A stretch of 64,000 nt of DNA from Acanthochromis polyacanthus (GCF_021347895.1 NC_067113.1:8289489-8353488); one strand, 5' to 3'. Shown: positions 40,300 through 56,496, numbered from the stretch's first letter. The notes: generated by a model from the sequence alone, not told the origin. Program-made: numbers and translations.

Positions 40300-42119
40300 T
40301 CAGCAGTCTGAGAGTATCTGTGTTTAGAAAGAGTGATTCATTCTGTCACGTCTAATGACTGTGCTAGCAGTCCCAACAAAAGCGTTTTAAAATATAAACC
40401 TGAACTCAGTTTATTGAAAGTATGCTGCGTTAGAATCTAGAAAAAAAGCCATACAGAGCATAGATTTCTTTTACCCACATCTCATGATCACCCAGAGTTA
40501 TCTTGTGTACTTTTAGAAAGACCAAACTTTTACTAGCAAACTCCATCTGAAGTAGCTGAACCTAACTCCACGCTAATTTAGCAACGTTCTCAGCTACCCG
40601 TCCTTGCAGATCACTTCAAGTTCTGACTGAAACTTTTCAAGGTCTTTTTTGGATCATTGTTCTGTTGTCGAAGCCAAATTTTGTTCATTTCCTTTTTCAG
40701 TTTTTCCTCTATCTACATAATATTTGTGTGAATTTGCAGAGATTTAGTTGAATCCAGGTTTTCTTCTAAACGTCCTGTGCCTCTGGTAGCAGAATATTTC
40801 CACCACAGTGCTAAACAGCTGGCAAGGTGTTCTCATCAAATGCTGCTTTGTTTCGTCTCCAAGCAAACCTTTGATTATTGTAGCTCAATTTAAACTTCAT
40901 ACATCCACAGCACTTGTTTCCAAAATGACTTGGGCTTATACGCTTTTTTTTTTTCATACATCAGACGTATGCTTCACACACAGAGGAGTGGTGAACTCTA
41001 CTCCTATGTCAGATAAACCTTTCCAGTCATGAGGAGATTTTCCTTTCTGCAGCAGGTGTGAAGTTCCATCTCAAAGTCTTCTAAGCCGTACAGATCTCGC
41101 CTTGCCTTCCACAATTTGTCTTGACTGCCTTTTCTTAATGACATTTCAGACAGTGGAAGTTTCAAGTTAAAAATGCTTTTATCTTTTTATAGCCTTTTTT
41201 TATTTGTAAGCTCCAGGCGCCTCCATTTCAGATCATCAGTCGGTTGCTTGGAGGAGTTGTTGAGTGTTACAAGTTTTGAAGAGAGACAGTTTATGAATCC
41301 CTGTAATGATGTTGTTTTTCACTGCAGGAACTTGCAGGTTGAAAGCGGCCTGAACCTTTGGGTGTGTTCCAACAGCGTGAAACACTCCTGCAGAATGTCT
41401 TTTCAGGGCTGTTTTCATGGGAGAAATGTTCCTATTCCAGGGAAAGTACTACTTAGAGGCTCCTGAAAAACTGTTGTTTCCAAGCTAATTGAATAAATTA
41501 ATAGAAAACAAAGGCAACTGGTAAATTCTGAGGAAGACATGAGTGTCATTTTCTGCGTTCTCTAAATCTTCTCTCTGATATTGCGATCAATAATGTAAAA
41601 TTTTCCATATAAGCCAACATAACAAACCTCCTGTACTCTCTGTGAACTGGAGTTACATCCTGTAGCTCCTATTTGTTTTTATTTACCTCGTGGTCAAAGC
41701 TGTCTAATCACAAATTACAAAGGAGATAGAAAGGTTGAAAGGACCAATTACGAGGGCGTTCCTCTGAGTCTTTTTCCCACCTTACGCCTCAAGTTCCTGC
41801 AGTGAGTAACCATCTATTGACAGTTTCTGACCTGCCTTACAAGTACTAATCAGTCAATTAAGGTCTATTGACTGAATAGAGTTACAAGGGTGCACAGACT
41901 TTTCAAAATGACACGATTAATGTTTCTTTTATTTATTTATCTGTTTATTTCTGTGCAAGTTATTGAATTAAAAAGTAATACTGCACTGACATTTGAAGAA
42001 ATGTTCTGCCTGAGGCTATCAGGTCAGTGGAGTCAGTGAAGTCGCTTTTTTAAACACACATTTATCAGTGAACCTTTCCTGATTTCCTTCGAACGCTGCT
42101 TTATATTTCTTTTAAAAAT
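40300..42119. other. No supported gene
   Basis: A 97-codon frame at 41173-41466 has no recognised motif. The region may include an old unclassified repeat, but I could not find a second copy within the window. Confidence 0.35.
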
Positions 42120-42282
42120 TACTTTACCTCTTCCAACTCTGTCACCTTTTTATACTGTGCTTTTATCGGTCTTTTAAAGTCTGAGAATTTTATGACATGT
42201 CAGTTTTATTTTGTCGCCTTCTGAAGCACTTTACAACTTGGATTTTGCAAAGTGCCCTGTAAATAAACAGTATTATTATTTT
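42120..42282 (+). mobile_element. LINE 3'-end fragment with (ATT)n tail
   Basis: GAAGCACTTTACAACTTGGA, then AAAGTGCCCTGTAAATAAAC and AGTATTATTATT, is the general fish LINE tail design. It is short and non-coding. Confidence 0.65.
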
Positions 42283-43330
42283 AATGTGTTTTCTGCAAGG
42301 CTTGGGGTTACCTCAAAAATCTACAAAATGTTCAATTTGCCAAGAGGTGCCCAAATTTTTTCACACAGCTGTTTCCCATAACTAGTTCTTTACTTTAGCT
42401 TTTCCTAACTATTTTTCTTTTTTCCGATAAACTCCTCTCCAGATTTATTTAATGTCAGGTGGGTCATTTATTTACTTTTACTGTACAGTAATAATGCTAC
42501 ATGAACCATGCATCGAGCAGCAGCTTAAAATGCTGTTTTGAATCTGCAAAGAAACAATTCCTGTCGCGCTGACATTTTGCTGCATTGCTGCAAAGTGTAA
42601 ACTGGCAGCTATCGATACACAGTCTGCGCATATACATATTTACAGTCCATACTCCCTATCAGCATTAATATAATGTAACAGTGGTGCTGCATTTGTCATA
42701 ATTTCCATTGTCATCATTGTCTCCCTCAAACTATCATCACCTAATCCTCCGTGTAAATCCATAATGTGTCCACCGGCCAGCCGTGAATGTGTGGGTGTAA
42801 ACGATAGCTGGATTATGCAGATAATGCTCTGACTGCTGGATGTGGCTCTTGCATTGACTGGGTGAAGACTGCCATGAGAGCTTTTCCTCACATTTCTCCC
42901 ACTCCGTCTCCCTCCTCTGTCATTTTCGTCTTTCCGTTTTCTCGCTTCCCCAGCATCTGATCATGCTTGCTAGCTGCGAGCTTGGCCTGCATACAGCACG
43001 GTCTATGTGCATGGGAGCACAAATGACACATTTCACAATCCAGTCTCCCTTTGTTGAAGCTTTTATGCTTGTCTTCTTTTTATTCGGCCATGTGTTGAAG
43101 GTGTCTGTCCTGCTGCAAAGAATCCGCAAGATACTCTCTGGTTGTGACTCCCAGTGGCTAATTACTCTTTTCTTGCTAGAGGAGCTTTCTGGCTGGTTCA
43201 TATAACAACCTGGAAAACTGTGTGGCACTAATGCAGAACAGAAACCTCAAAAAAGAAGCAGGGAAAGGTCAGTCGGGGACGTAACTTGCCACAAGCTGTC
43301 CACAGTTGTTTAGAATTAGGGTATTTTTAT
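42283..43330. other. No recognisable feature
   Basis: Frames of 80-102 codons at 42920-43228 (both strands) have no motif that I recognise. Confidence 0.4.
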
Positions 43331-44523
43331 TCGTGGTGGGACGCGATTAAAAAATTGAATCTCATTAATTAGAGGCTTTATAATTAACTAATCACAGTAA
43401 ATGATATTTTTAGCAAATAGCAATATTTGACAAAATGAGCAAAAATTTTCATCCAACCATCCATTCTCTATACACCACTTTATCCTCACTAGGGTCGCGG
43501 GGGTGCTGGAGCCTATCCCAGCTGACTCGGGCGAAGGCAGAGGACACCCTGGACAGGTCGCCAGTCTGTCACAGGGCTACATATACAGACAAACAATCAC
43601 ACTCACATTCACACCTACGGACAATTTAGAGTGATCAATTAACCTCAGCATGTTTTTGGACTGTGGGAATAAGCCGGAGTCAAAAGTTTTCAATTCAAAT
43701 AAATTTTGGTTGACCACCGAATTGATGAATAGACATATATGCGAACTTAAACAGCAAAAATGTTTATGTTTCATTTATATTTATCTGCATTTTTCATCTG
43801 TCTACGACATTCACAGATTGCTGTAAACTCAAAGTGCAAATATAGTGATTATATTCAACATTTTAAGACTTTGTAAACTCAAGTGCTTTCAGTGTCTTCA
43901 AAAGTGGTCTGTTGTGAGATGGCTACACCGTTTGCGGGTACCAGGACTGTTGTGTCCACAGAATTTGTCGATTTCTTGCATCCCATTCGCTGTCTATGTG
44001 AAACGCAACACTTCGAGCTGCGTCATTAGCATAAAGTAGTGTCGTTTATGCAAGTGTGGCACGGGGAGCGGAGGTCTGATGCACTGCAAAACTTTAGTTA
44101 AATGTCTAAACCAGCCGTCATTGAACTAAAACGAGGACAGATTCAGCAGTTTATTTCTCTCCTCAAAAAAAACCCAAAACTCTTTGTTGCACAGTTTGCA
44201 CACAACCACACTTTTATCCAAGCTGACATTGGAAAGATTTTTAAAAGAAAAAGAAAACATTCCGCTCAACGAGCTCAATGTGGTCTCGTCTTCCTTAACT
44301 GTTCACCAAACTTTCTTGTGTGCTGACATCACTCAGTGTGTCCTGTGTACCTTTTTCTCTGCTGGCAAACACACTTTAAGTTTATTACCGCCACCTACTG
44401 GGCTGGAGTGTGCATCAATGTTACCCATGTGGCAGAAATTAGGGAACTGAGAAAGATGCAATTAAACGTGTTATTTTTTCTATCATCAATAATAAAAATT
44501 AATGCATTAAAGTCCCATCCCTA
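43331..44523 (-). mobile_element. hAT element H3, reverse orientation, with a nested SINE
   Basis: The left end TCGTGGTGGGAC and the right end GTCCCATCCCTA are inverted versions of the H1 ends. The flanks ATTTTTAT (43323-43330) and ATTTTTTG (44524-44531) match at 6 of 8 bases. The outer parts match H1 and H4, but the centre (about 43960-44150) is different sequence that the other copies lack, including AGCTGCGTCATTAGCATAAA and GTCTAAACCAGCCGTCATTG. H3 may therefore retain more of the parental element. A 5'-truncated SINE is inserted at 43451-43680. Confidence 0.82.
43451..43680 (-). mobile_element. SINE family S, 5'-truncated, nested in hAT H3
   Basis: The flanks CAAAAATTTTC (43440-43450) and CAAAAGTTTTC (43681-43691) form an 11 bp target duplication with one difference. 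Only the body and tail are present; the tRNA-like head is missing, as when reverse transcription stops early. Removing it restores the hAT sequence CAATTCAAATAAATTTTGG in context. Confidence 0.9.
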
Positions 44524-44531
44524 ATTTTTTG

Positions 44532-46734
44532 AAAATACTCAGAAAATATTGAATAGCTTACCTGAACTAAAGACAGCATACAAATCAACCTTTTTAGTTC
44601 AGGTTTATAAAAGTTGTTTTTTAGTTAGCTGTAGCATATAACTTAACAAGAAGAGGAGAATGCTGAACAGACAAGCTGCCATGTGTTGCCTGGATAGAAA
44701 CAGGATATGTGTACTGGTCAGTGAGTTGATGTGTCACAGAAAGGCTTGGAATTATTCCAAGTCTTTCTTGTAGAGCTGCTTTAGCAAAATGGCACAATTA
44801 TTTTACATCAGGTAAATCCACCCGTTCTTTTTCAATTAGTCACAGCACAAGCATTTGCATGAATTAGCCCCAAAGGTTACACGGGTTACCTCCAGAATGT
44901 GCAAACTCTGTTCCATATGGTTGCCATGTAATTTCAGGATGTGCTACCGCTTGCTAATTAGTGCAAACCACATGTAGAACTGAGGCTGACAGCAATGTGA
45001 TAACATGAGGATAACAACTGTCTGTACAAACTTTTACAGCATTTTTCTTTCCCAAAGGTTGATGAGACATTTTAGTCTGGAGTGGTGGACTGACCATCAC
45101 TGCCATGCCTTTAGTCAGTGCTGCTATAGCTACAAAATGTGTTTTCCTAGTCACTTCCACATCCTTCTAGCTTTGACCACTGAGTAATGCTGTTTGAGCG
45201 GGTGCCAAGGGTGACTCTGTTGATGGGGGAAAGCTTCACCCAGTCATTTTCTGCATTCAGCCAACATGACAACTTCTAACAGCAAGGAAACAGAAAATGA
45301 TAGTACTGAACATGCCCTTCAAGAAATTTAGGACATATATTTGTGACTGCATTGAAGTCCATGCCAGCCCATATCTCCTCTACACCAATGCCTTAGCAAA
45401 TCAAAGCATGTAAAGAATTATTCCGATCTATTATTATCCACGTGGACCATGATGTAAAATCGATGTAAAGTCAACAATCACATCCCACACAAAGGTCTGC
45501 TGACATGATGTTGATGTTAGACTGCCCACGGCGATGGAGGCGAGAAGAACTTCCTTTGTCAAGATGGCAATCACCTACAAAGAGCAATATATATATATAT
45601 GTTTTTTTTATTTTTCACAGAATACACGTGGGATTCATGTCAGCAGGCTCTTGTGTCTTGGTTGCGCTGTGTAAGATTACCCTCACTGTCTCAGATCTGA
45701 AATCGAAGTGATTCACGCTCAGGTAGAGCTCTCCGGGGCATCCATTCTTACCAATGTATATGTGCAAGGTTCAGTGCTACAAAAGACACTGTGAGAGTCT
45801 GTGTGTGTGATGATGTTTGCACTGTACTGTACCAATGGACCAAATTACTTTCAGTCTTCGCCTCACAGACCATGTGCACAGTAGCTACATTAAGAAGCAA
45901 ATATAACAGTGGAAAAACTTGCAGCATCTCTGTTTGTGACAGATTTATTGTCTGCCGTGAAAGCTCTCTGGAATGGTGGGATGCTGGGGGCATCATTGGT
46001 ATTGGAGTCCTGGCTCGTTACCCCCACCCACCCGAGTAACCTGAGTTGTAGAGAGGTCTTGAAGAACACAGTGTGGCTGCAGATAAGGGAACACTGACAA
46101 ATGAGCAGGAGCTTGTTTTTCTGAGTTAAAACAGAGAGCAGGGTGAGAAAATGTCTGTTGACAAAAGAACAAAAAGAGTTTTGGGGATGCGAGAGAGACT
46201 GCTGAGAAAGAAAAGCAAACACTTCAAGGTGCCTTGGTCAACAGAGGGAGGAGAGTGACAAATGAGATGATTTCAAAATGGTCAGTAAAGCTGTGTTTCA
46301 GTGTGGCTGTGATGCACACTTACATGGCTGTACATATGTGAATGCCTGAACATGCACATTGGGGAGGAGAGAAATACCAAAAGAGAGCCAGCAGTTTACA
46401 AGAACATCCCTCCAGATGACAGCAAAGAAAATGGTGCAATGCTTTACTGACAGCACTGTCATAACACTGAGGCAGAGAACGCTCAGGGCAATCCTGAATG
46501 ACACCCATAGGTGGATTTATTGTACTGTTCTTGTAGGTCAAAGAGCTGTAGGTTAAACACATAAAAAATCCCAATGCAGGCATAAATAATGAAAATAAAA
46601 GAACTAGTAATGAGACTGTTGCAATTTATGATGGGCTTCTCTGTTACTTAATAAAACGTGATTTATTTTGGAAGTAAATTACATGAAATACAGCACTGTG
46701 ACGATGCTGCAAACTAAAGACATGTTTGAATCTA
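44532..46734. other. No supported gene
   Basis: A short (AT)n tract lies near 45588-45600. Overlapping frames at 45748-46583 on both strands are shadows without motifs. Confidence 0.4.
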
Positions 46735-46830
46735 ATCAAATTGAATCAAACTTTATTTATAGAGCACTTTTCATACAGATAAAAATGCAACACAAAGTGC
46801 TGTACAACATTTATAAACATTAAAAACAAG
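46735..46830 (-). mobile_element. LINE 3'-end fragment
   Basis: AAACTTTATTTATAGAGCAC followed by CACAAAGTGCTGTACAACAT is the reverse of a common fish LINE tail (AAAGTGCTCTATAAATAAAGTTTG). Confidence 0.65.
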
Positions 46831-46899
46831 AAAACCTATCCCTCCTTCTCTCCATATATACATATAAGCACACAACTGCACACACACACACATGCATGT

Positions 46900-47017
<118 letters not shown>

Positions 47018-47181
47018 ACCGCTGACTGTAGGGAGACATGGAATGGCACTGACGATTGTGGAAAACGCCTCCATTGGGGCTGTCCACACTGGGAGGAGTC
47101 GCTGGCCATGACCACCAGGGACACCGGCACCCGGACCCCTCGACCCATACAGACAGGGGGACCCCCACACCGAGGTGGGGA
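47018..47181. other. GC-rich stretch, no gene assigned
   Basis: Locally GC-rich with frames on both strands running out of the CA array. The frames are created by the repeat and I see no protein family in them. Confidence 0.4.
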
Positions 47182-47305
47182 GCTCTTTGTTGTGGTCTGT
47201 ATCCAAAGCTCAGGACGCTAGAAAGCAAATCTCATTTGGCGTGATTTCGGAACGAGATTTGCTTTCTTGCGTCCTGAGATTTGGATACAGACCACAACAA
47301 AGAGC
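47182..47305. repeat. Near-perfect hairpin, about 52 bp arms and 20 bp loop
   Basis: The left arm GCTCTTTGTTGTGGTCTGTA..CTCAGGACGC..AGAAAGCAAATCTC is the reverse complement of 47254-47305 with only two or three mismatches. The loop is ATTTGGCGTGATTTCGGAAC. Such a structure would fold readily as DNA or RNA. It looks like an inverted partial duplication inside a repeat element. Confidence 0.9.
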
Positions 47306-47590
47306 GATCGCCAGGTAATGTGGAGGTTTTCGTTCACTTCTCATCTCTAGTATGTTGCGGGACACTCATTGAGACTATCTGAGCCGGTCAGTGTGGGGGA
47401 AAAAAACACGTTAGGGTGGACTTTGATGCGGGGGGGCACTTGCCCCATACTTTTCACTAGCTGAGCTGCTAGACTGCCTGGCTAAATACTGGAGCTATGT
47501 CGAAAATTCATTTCTCCATCACTCACATGTATATGACATATGAAAACAGACCCCAGGTTGAAAAAAAAAGAAGTTCCCCTTTAAGGTAAA
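47306..47590. mobile_element. Probable non-autonomous DNA element, right part
   Basis: The sequence continuing from the hairpin's right arm, including ATGTATATGACATATGAAAA and the end GAAGTTCCCCTTTAAGG, is reminiscent of a dispersed fish repeat whose end reads TTAAAGGGGAACT. No second copy is in this window, so this rests on recognition alone. Confidence 0.35.
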
Positions 47591-47679
47591 ATGCCACCGG
47601 CTAGTTAGGGAGGTGGGAAACTAACATTGTTGTTTTTTATCTTTTCATGTGTTTTTTTTAAAATTATTTTTGGTTTTTG

Positions 47680-47975
47680 GGATGCACAGTTGTTTGCACC
47701 GTTGCTTTACAGCAAGAAGAAATTCTGCTGGTTGGCCGAATCCTCTCTGTGTGGATTTCCCATGCTCTGTTTGTGTATGTGCGGGTTTTCCTCCACAGGC
47801 AATTACCACAACATACATGTCCAAACACATGTATGATATGGTAATTGGTGTTTCTAAATTGGCTGTAGATGTGAGTGTGCATGGTTGCCTGTCTTTCTGG
47901 ATTAATCTCTGTGATGGACTGGCAATCTATCTCACCATGCCTCTTTCCCAGTGTCAGCTGTGATGGTTCCAGCCA
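47680..47975 (+). mobile_element. SINE family S, old diverged copy
   Basis: It follows the order of the full SINE with many substitutions: GGGATGCACAGTTGTTTGCA, TTACAGCAAGAAGAAATTCTG, GTGTGTGGATTTCCCATGCT, then GTGATGGACTGGCAATCTAT and CAGTGTCAGCTGTGATGGTT. It has no clear target duplication, as expected of an old insertion. Confidence 0.65.
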
Positions 47976-48987
47976 TCTGTGGGTTTAGCTAATGAATTAA
48001 TGGGATTTGTTGACAATAATGTTGTGTTGACTGAAGGTAGTATTATAATTAGACCAAACCAAAACATTATTATTTTTTTGTAGGAAATTATGTTTATTAT
48101 TGCAGCTGGCAGATTTGCACTCACAGCATCTGGAAAAAAATAAATAAATGAATAATATAAATGCATAGCCTGAAGCAGTTTTCATTGTACATTATTTTAT
48201 GTGAATAAAAACATAATGCAATCAGATAAGATAAATATATGATTGCTCAAAAACATTGTGTATAGTGCTTTTAATTTAAATAATTAAACTAGCTAATTAA
48301 AAATAAAACACTTATTTGGGGCAGCAGAAACATTCTGTAGACACAACGCTGGGGAGTTTTTAAATCAGCAAAGAAGAGAATATTCAAGGTGATTTGAAAA
48401 AAAAATCTATTTAGTTAGTTTTTGGGTGTTTTTTTTTTTTCTGCACCAGCTTCTGAAGGGAACATCTGGTTCAGTTATTTGGCTGCTGATTGGTGCTTTG
48501 AATGCAGCTTTCTTCGGGTAATTCTACTGAAAACAACGCAGCAGGAATTAGGTTCAGCGAGAGCATGCAATGGAAAAAGCTGAAAAAAGCTCAAATACTG
48601 TGGAGTCAAGGGGTTATTCTCTGTGGGATTGCCCTATTTGCAGCTTTAGTCTTTTGATCCATTGTTAGTATAAGAATATTAAATATAGCAGCTTGAAGTG
48701 CTAAAGCTTTCACTAGAGTCAATACCATGGAGTTAATACAAAGAACCATTCCCACAGCACGACAAAAAGAAAAAACTTTAACCTCATGATGGACTATACC
48801 AGTGTATGGTCAATAAAATCTACTTTTGATTGACTTATGCATTATATAGACTAAATATTATCTTACATAAAGCCTTTCAAACTTAAAATTCTATCATGCT
48901 GTAAAATCTTCATAGAAGATAACATCTGTCTTGTCTTCATTTACATTGGATTGGCTATGCTGCTTAAGAAATGTGAGATAACAGGTG
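47976..48987. other. No recognisable feature
   Basis: Very AT-rich with no long frame and no repeat match. Confidence 0.45.
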
Positions 48988-49132
48988 CATAGATAGCTCA
49001 GCTGGCTCAGCGGGTGGCCCATGAACAGAAGCTAAAGCCTGCGATGCAGCGGTCGTGGGTTCAAATCCAGCTCATTCCCCCACTCTTCTACCCATGGTTC
49101 ATGTCTCTCTTGCCACTATCTTGTATAAAAAC
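48988..49132 (+). mobile_element. tRNA-derived SINE of a second family
   Basis: An internal promoter A box, TAGCTCAGCTGG (48994-49005), and a B box, GGGTTCAAATCC (49057-49068), are spaced wider than in a tRNA gene because of extra sequence between them. No cloverleaf can be closed, so it is not a functional tRNA. A body with TTCATGTCTCTCTTGCCAC follows and ends where hAT H4 begins. Confidence 0.7.
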
Positions 49133-49937
49133 TAGGTCTGGGACTATAATGCATTCATTTTGATTAATTCATTAATTACAGAAAAAATAAGGCATTTAAT
49201 CGCACCTCAGGTATCGCTCAGTTGCCTAATTTCTGGCACACCAGTAACACTGATGCATACTCCAGCCCAGTAGGTGGCAATAATGAACCAAAAGTCTGTT
49301 TGCCAGCCATGAAGAAGATACACAGGATGCACTGAGTGATGTCAGAGCACAAGAAAGTTTGGTGAACAGTGAAGGAAGACGAGACCGCACTGAAGTTGTT
49401 GGATGGAAAATTTTCTCTTTAAAAAACTTCTCAATGGCAGCTCGGACAAAGGCATGGTTGTGTGCAAACTGTACAACAAAGGCTTTTCTTATCACCACAG
49501 CACTTCACCGTATCACCTAAATGCAAAACATGTTGCTGTTAGCACCAGAGCTAACATTAGCTACAACAGTCTTGGTACCGGCACATGGTGTAGCCATCCC
49601 ATAATAGACCACTTTTCAGATGCTGAAAGTGCTTGAGTTTACAAACAGTCTTAAAATGTTGAATATAATCGCTATAATTGCACTTTGTGTTTGCAGTAAT
49701 CTTTGAATATAGTAGACAGATGAAAAATACAGATAAATATAAATGAAATATAAACATTTTTTGCTGTTTAAGTTTATGTATATGTCTATTCATCAATTCA
49801 ATCGTCTATCAAAATTAATTTGAATTGAAAAAATTTGCTTCTTGTGTCGAATATTGCTATTTGACAAACATGTGATTAATCACAATTAATTAATTAGAAC
49901 CCCTATAATTAGTTAGATTATTTTTTCCAAACCACTA
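49133..49937 (+). mobile_element. Non-autonomous hAT element H4
   Basis: Starts TAGGTCTGGGAC and ends near CCAAACCACTA, a weakened form of the right end in H1 and H2. The frame at 49403-49636 keeps a BED-like zinc finger with CKLYNK, then SYHHSTSPYHLNAKH; one metal-binding cysteine is replaced by tyrosine. It has no catalytic domain. The 8 bp flanks are too degenerate to call a target duplication. It is the cleanest reference for the uninterrupted family. Confidence 0.82.
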
Positions 49938-51638
49938 CCAAAAAAATGATTCCAAAAAAAAGAATTTTGAGACAATCGTTAGATAGGTGTCAACATCTTC
50001 ACAACCTGTAGTGACATACAGATGAATCCGGTGAAAGGACAGGGTGTTTACACTACCTTTAATGCTTGATAGGATTGGTTTTAGTCGTCTGTTCTCACAC
50101 GTGATATTATCTGTAAAAGAGAGTGCAGAAATTCCAAGAACCATAATCTTTGACTTGTGTCAGCCATATATGTGGAATCTTCTAATAATATGTCATTACA
50201 GTGTGGAGAAACCATATTTACAGGTTTGATGGCAGTAATTACCTGTGACAGGTATCCTTATTATCTCACCCAGAAACCCGGACCTGAAGTTCCCCAGCAC
50301 TGCAGTTTAGTTTCCCATTAACCCCTGTCGCCCTCCTTGACAGGTATGGAAACTAGCAGTGGTCAAACTTCATGCGGTTTTCCCATGACACATTACATAC
50401 TGCATCCGCTACACAATCTCCTCATCATGTGGAGACAGAAATAGCTTGGAAATCATTACCTGAGACATCAAGGCATGCAGGGTGATGTCAGCACAAAGGA
50501 CAAAGAGAATATCTATTGTTTTTTTCTTTTTTCTCCAGTTTAATAGGCTGGTTTGATGGTGGATTCAGAATTACTCCAGTGCTTGTGAGCTATAGTCCAG
50601 GAGATTCATTATACAGCATACGGCTGTTTAATAGGGCAATTCTAAGGTATAATGCAGTGCAGAATTAAAGAAAGCACTAGCCGAATAGCACACCCTGTAA
50701 AACAGCATACTCCGTAATTTGTTGCCATTGCAATGATGCTCTATGGCTTGTGAGATGCAGTGATGAAACAATATTTAGTTTAAAGCTGCACTAGAACAGA
50801 TGCCACAGCATATGTAAGTGGCAAAGCAGTTGCCTTGCCCCTTTTTTCCAGAATCTTTTTTGTTGGAACAGCAAAGTCAAAACTGTCTTTATCCCCTCTG
50901 GATGGGATCAAATCTCACTGCAGATCACTAGTGATGCATGTTACTGGTGGAGAGTCTTCATTCTTACAACCAGTTGACTGATTTCTCCTAAACCCTATTG
51001 AAAAGCTCAGAGACACTATATGACTATCGCTGCTTACGCGCCCCTATCACTCATTTGGAGTAGAAACAATCCAAATAAACCCATCACCAGATGCTACTTA
51101 AATACAGCTTTCCTCAAATGTCACAGATTTGGCAGTTGTAATGAAAGAGAGCGAGGCATAAAGGATAGTCCACAAACCTCCCCAGTATTCCTTTGGTGCG
51201 GCACTAATGCAGTGCTGAGAGAGAAAATTATCTCAAAAGAAAGAAACAAAACGAGTAAAAATCAGAAAATTCAGGTTGTTTAGCAGTGAAAATCGAGAAA
51301 TAATTCCTAATTAGGACATGGTAACATATCTGAAAAATACAACTAAATTAAACTAAATAAACCAAAAATATTCAAGTTATTCCAAGAAGTAATAACATCA
51401 CTTAGATGTTTTTTTTTCTTCAGCCATTTCCAGAACTGAGATATGGAACAGTACTGCTATATCAGTCTGTTAAAGTGTCAGCATTCTGTGATGTAGACAG
51501 AGGTTGTTGGTACATTAAAGTTCTTCATGGCTTCATTTATTGCTGCTGCAAAGTTGTATTTTGTTATGGATGTTTTAGTTTGTAGTGCACTACCATTGAA
51601 AAGTATGGATTCATATAGCATCTATTTGCAACAGCATA
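49938..51638. other. No recognisable feature
   Basis: Single-copy-looking sequence; frames of 60-87 codons are without motifs. Confidence 0.4.
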
Positions 51639-52009
51639 TACTATTGGTTCAAAAGTTTGGGGTCACTCAGACAATTTCATGTTTTCCATGAAAAAATCAC
51701 ACTTTTATTCATGTGCTAAAATAATTGCAAAAGGGTTTTCTAATCCTCAATGAGCCTTTCAACACCATTAGCTAACACAATGTAGCATTAGAACACAGGA
51801 GTGATGGTTGCTGGAAATGTTCCTCTGTACCCCTATGGAGATATTCCATTAAAAATCAGCTGTTTCCAGCTAGAATAGTCATTTACCACATTAACAATGT
51901 CTACACTGTTTTTTTATTCATTTAATGTTATCTTCATTGAAAAAAAAAAGGTTTTCTTTCAAAAATAAGGACATTTCTTAATGACCCTGAACTTCTGAGT
52001 GGTAGTGTA
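51639..52009 (+). mobile_element. Tc1-type MITE family M, copy 6
   Basis: TACTATTGGTTCAAAAGTTT at the left and TTCTGAGTGGTAGTGTA at the right form the ends; the interior is close to the consensus. Confidence 0.9.
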
Positions 52010-52870
<861 letters not shown>

Positions 52871-52873
52871 TTT

Positions 52874-53098
52874 TCTATACCGGTGGGGACTTACCATTGA
52901 CTCCCATTCATATCTAACTCCTAACCCATACCCTAACCCTAACCTTACCATCACCAAATCAATGCCTAACCCTAAACAAACGTTTTTGCACTTTTACATT
53001 TTTTATTAACAACAATATGGCCAAGAAAACGGTCCCCACCGTAAGACAAGTCCCCACCTTTATAGCAAATAGTCAGGTCAAAGTCCCCACCGGTATAG
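52874..53098. mobile_element. Foldback-type element F3 with telomere-like core
   Basis: The ends CTATACCGGTGGGGACT and, on the reverse strand of the right end, GCTATACCGGTGGGGACT are inverted repeats. Further CCCCACC motifs occur inside. The core has CATACCCTAACCCTAACCTT and a second CCTAACCCTAAAC (about 52915-52978). It is bracketed by (CA)n arrays on both sides and is non-coding. Confidence 0.8.
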
Positions 53099-53105
53099 CA
53101 GAAAC

Positions 53106-56394
<3,289 letters not shown>

Positions 56395-56494
56395 GAACTA
56401 GAAAAGCACTCGGAGAGCGCAGTACTCCGCAAAGGCTGTTCATTCCACCATATGGCATTTGTTAGAAATGACTCTGCCACGTTTCTTGGCAGAG
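56395..56494 (+). repeat. Dispersed repeat family G, copy 3, start only
   Basis: GAAAAGCACTCGGAGAGCGC then TTCATTCCACCATATGGCAT and GTTAGAAATG closely match 3678-3745. It is cut by the Tigger-like element at 56497. A small hairpin CTCTGCCA/TGGCAGAG lies at 56472-56494. Confidence 0.75.
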
Positions 56495-56496
56495 TA

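Noticed and set aside
42920..43228. 102-codon minus-strand frame
   Set aside because: No motif, no exon signals, and overlaps an equally long plus-strand frame.
48990..49075. A tRNA gene, from A and B boxes
   Set aside because: The spacing is too long and the arms do not pair into a cloverleaf; it fits a tRNA-derived SINE head.
51420..51600. Possible homology of the flank of MITE copy 6 to the flank of MITE copy 7 (63740-63830)
   Set aside because: Only a few short words such as ATCAGTCTGTT and GCATTCTGT line up; too weak by eye to claim a shared unit.
52910..52980. Interstitial telomere (ancient chromosome fusion)
   Set aside because: The CCCTAA units are few and degenerate and sit inside a small inverted-repeat element; the same is seen in F1 and F2.
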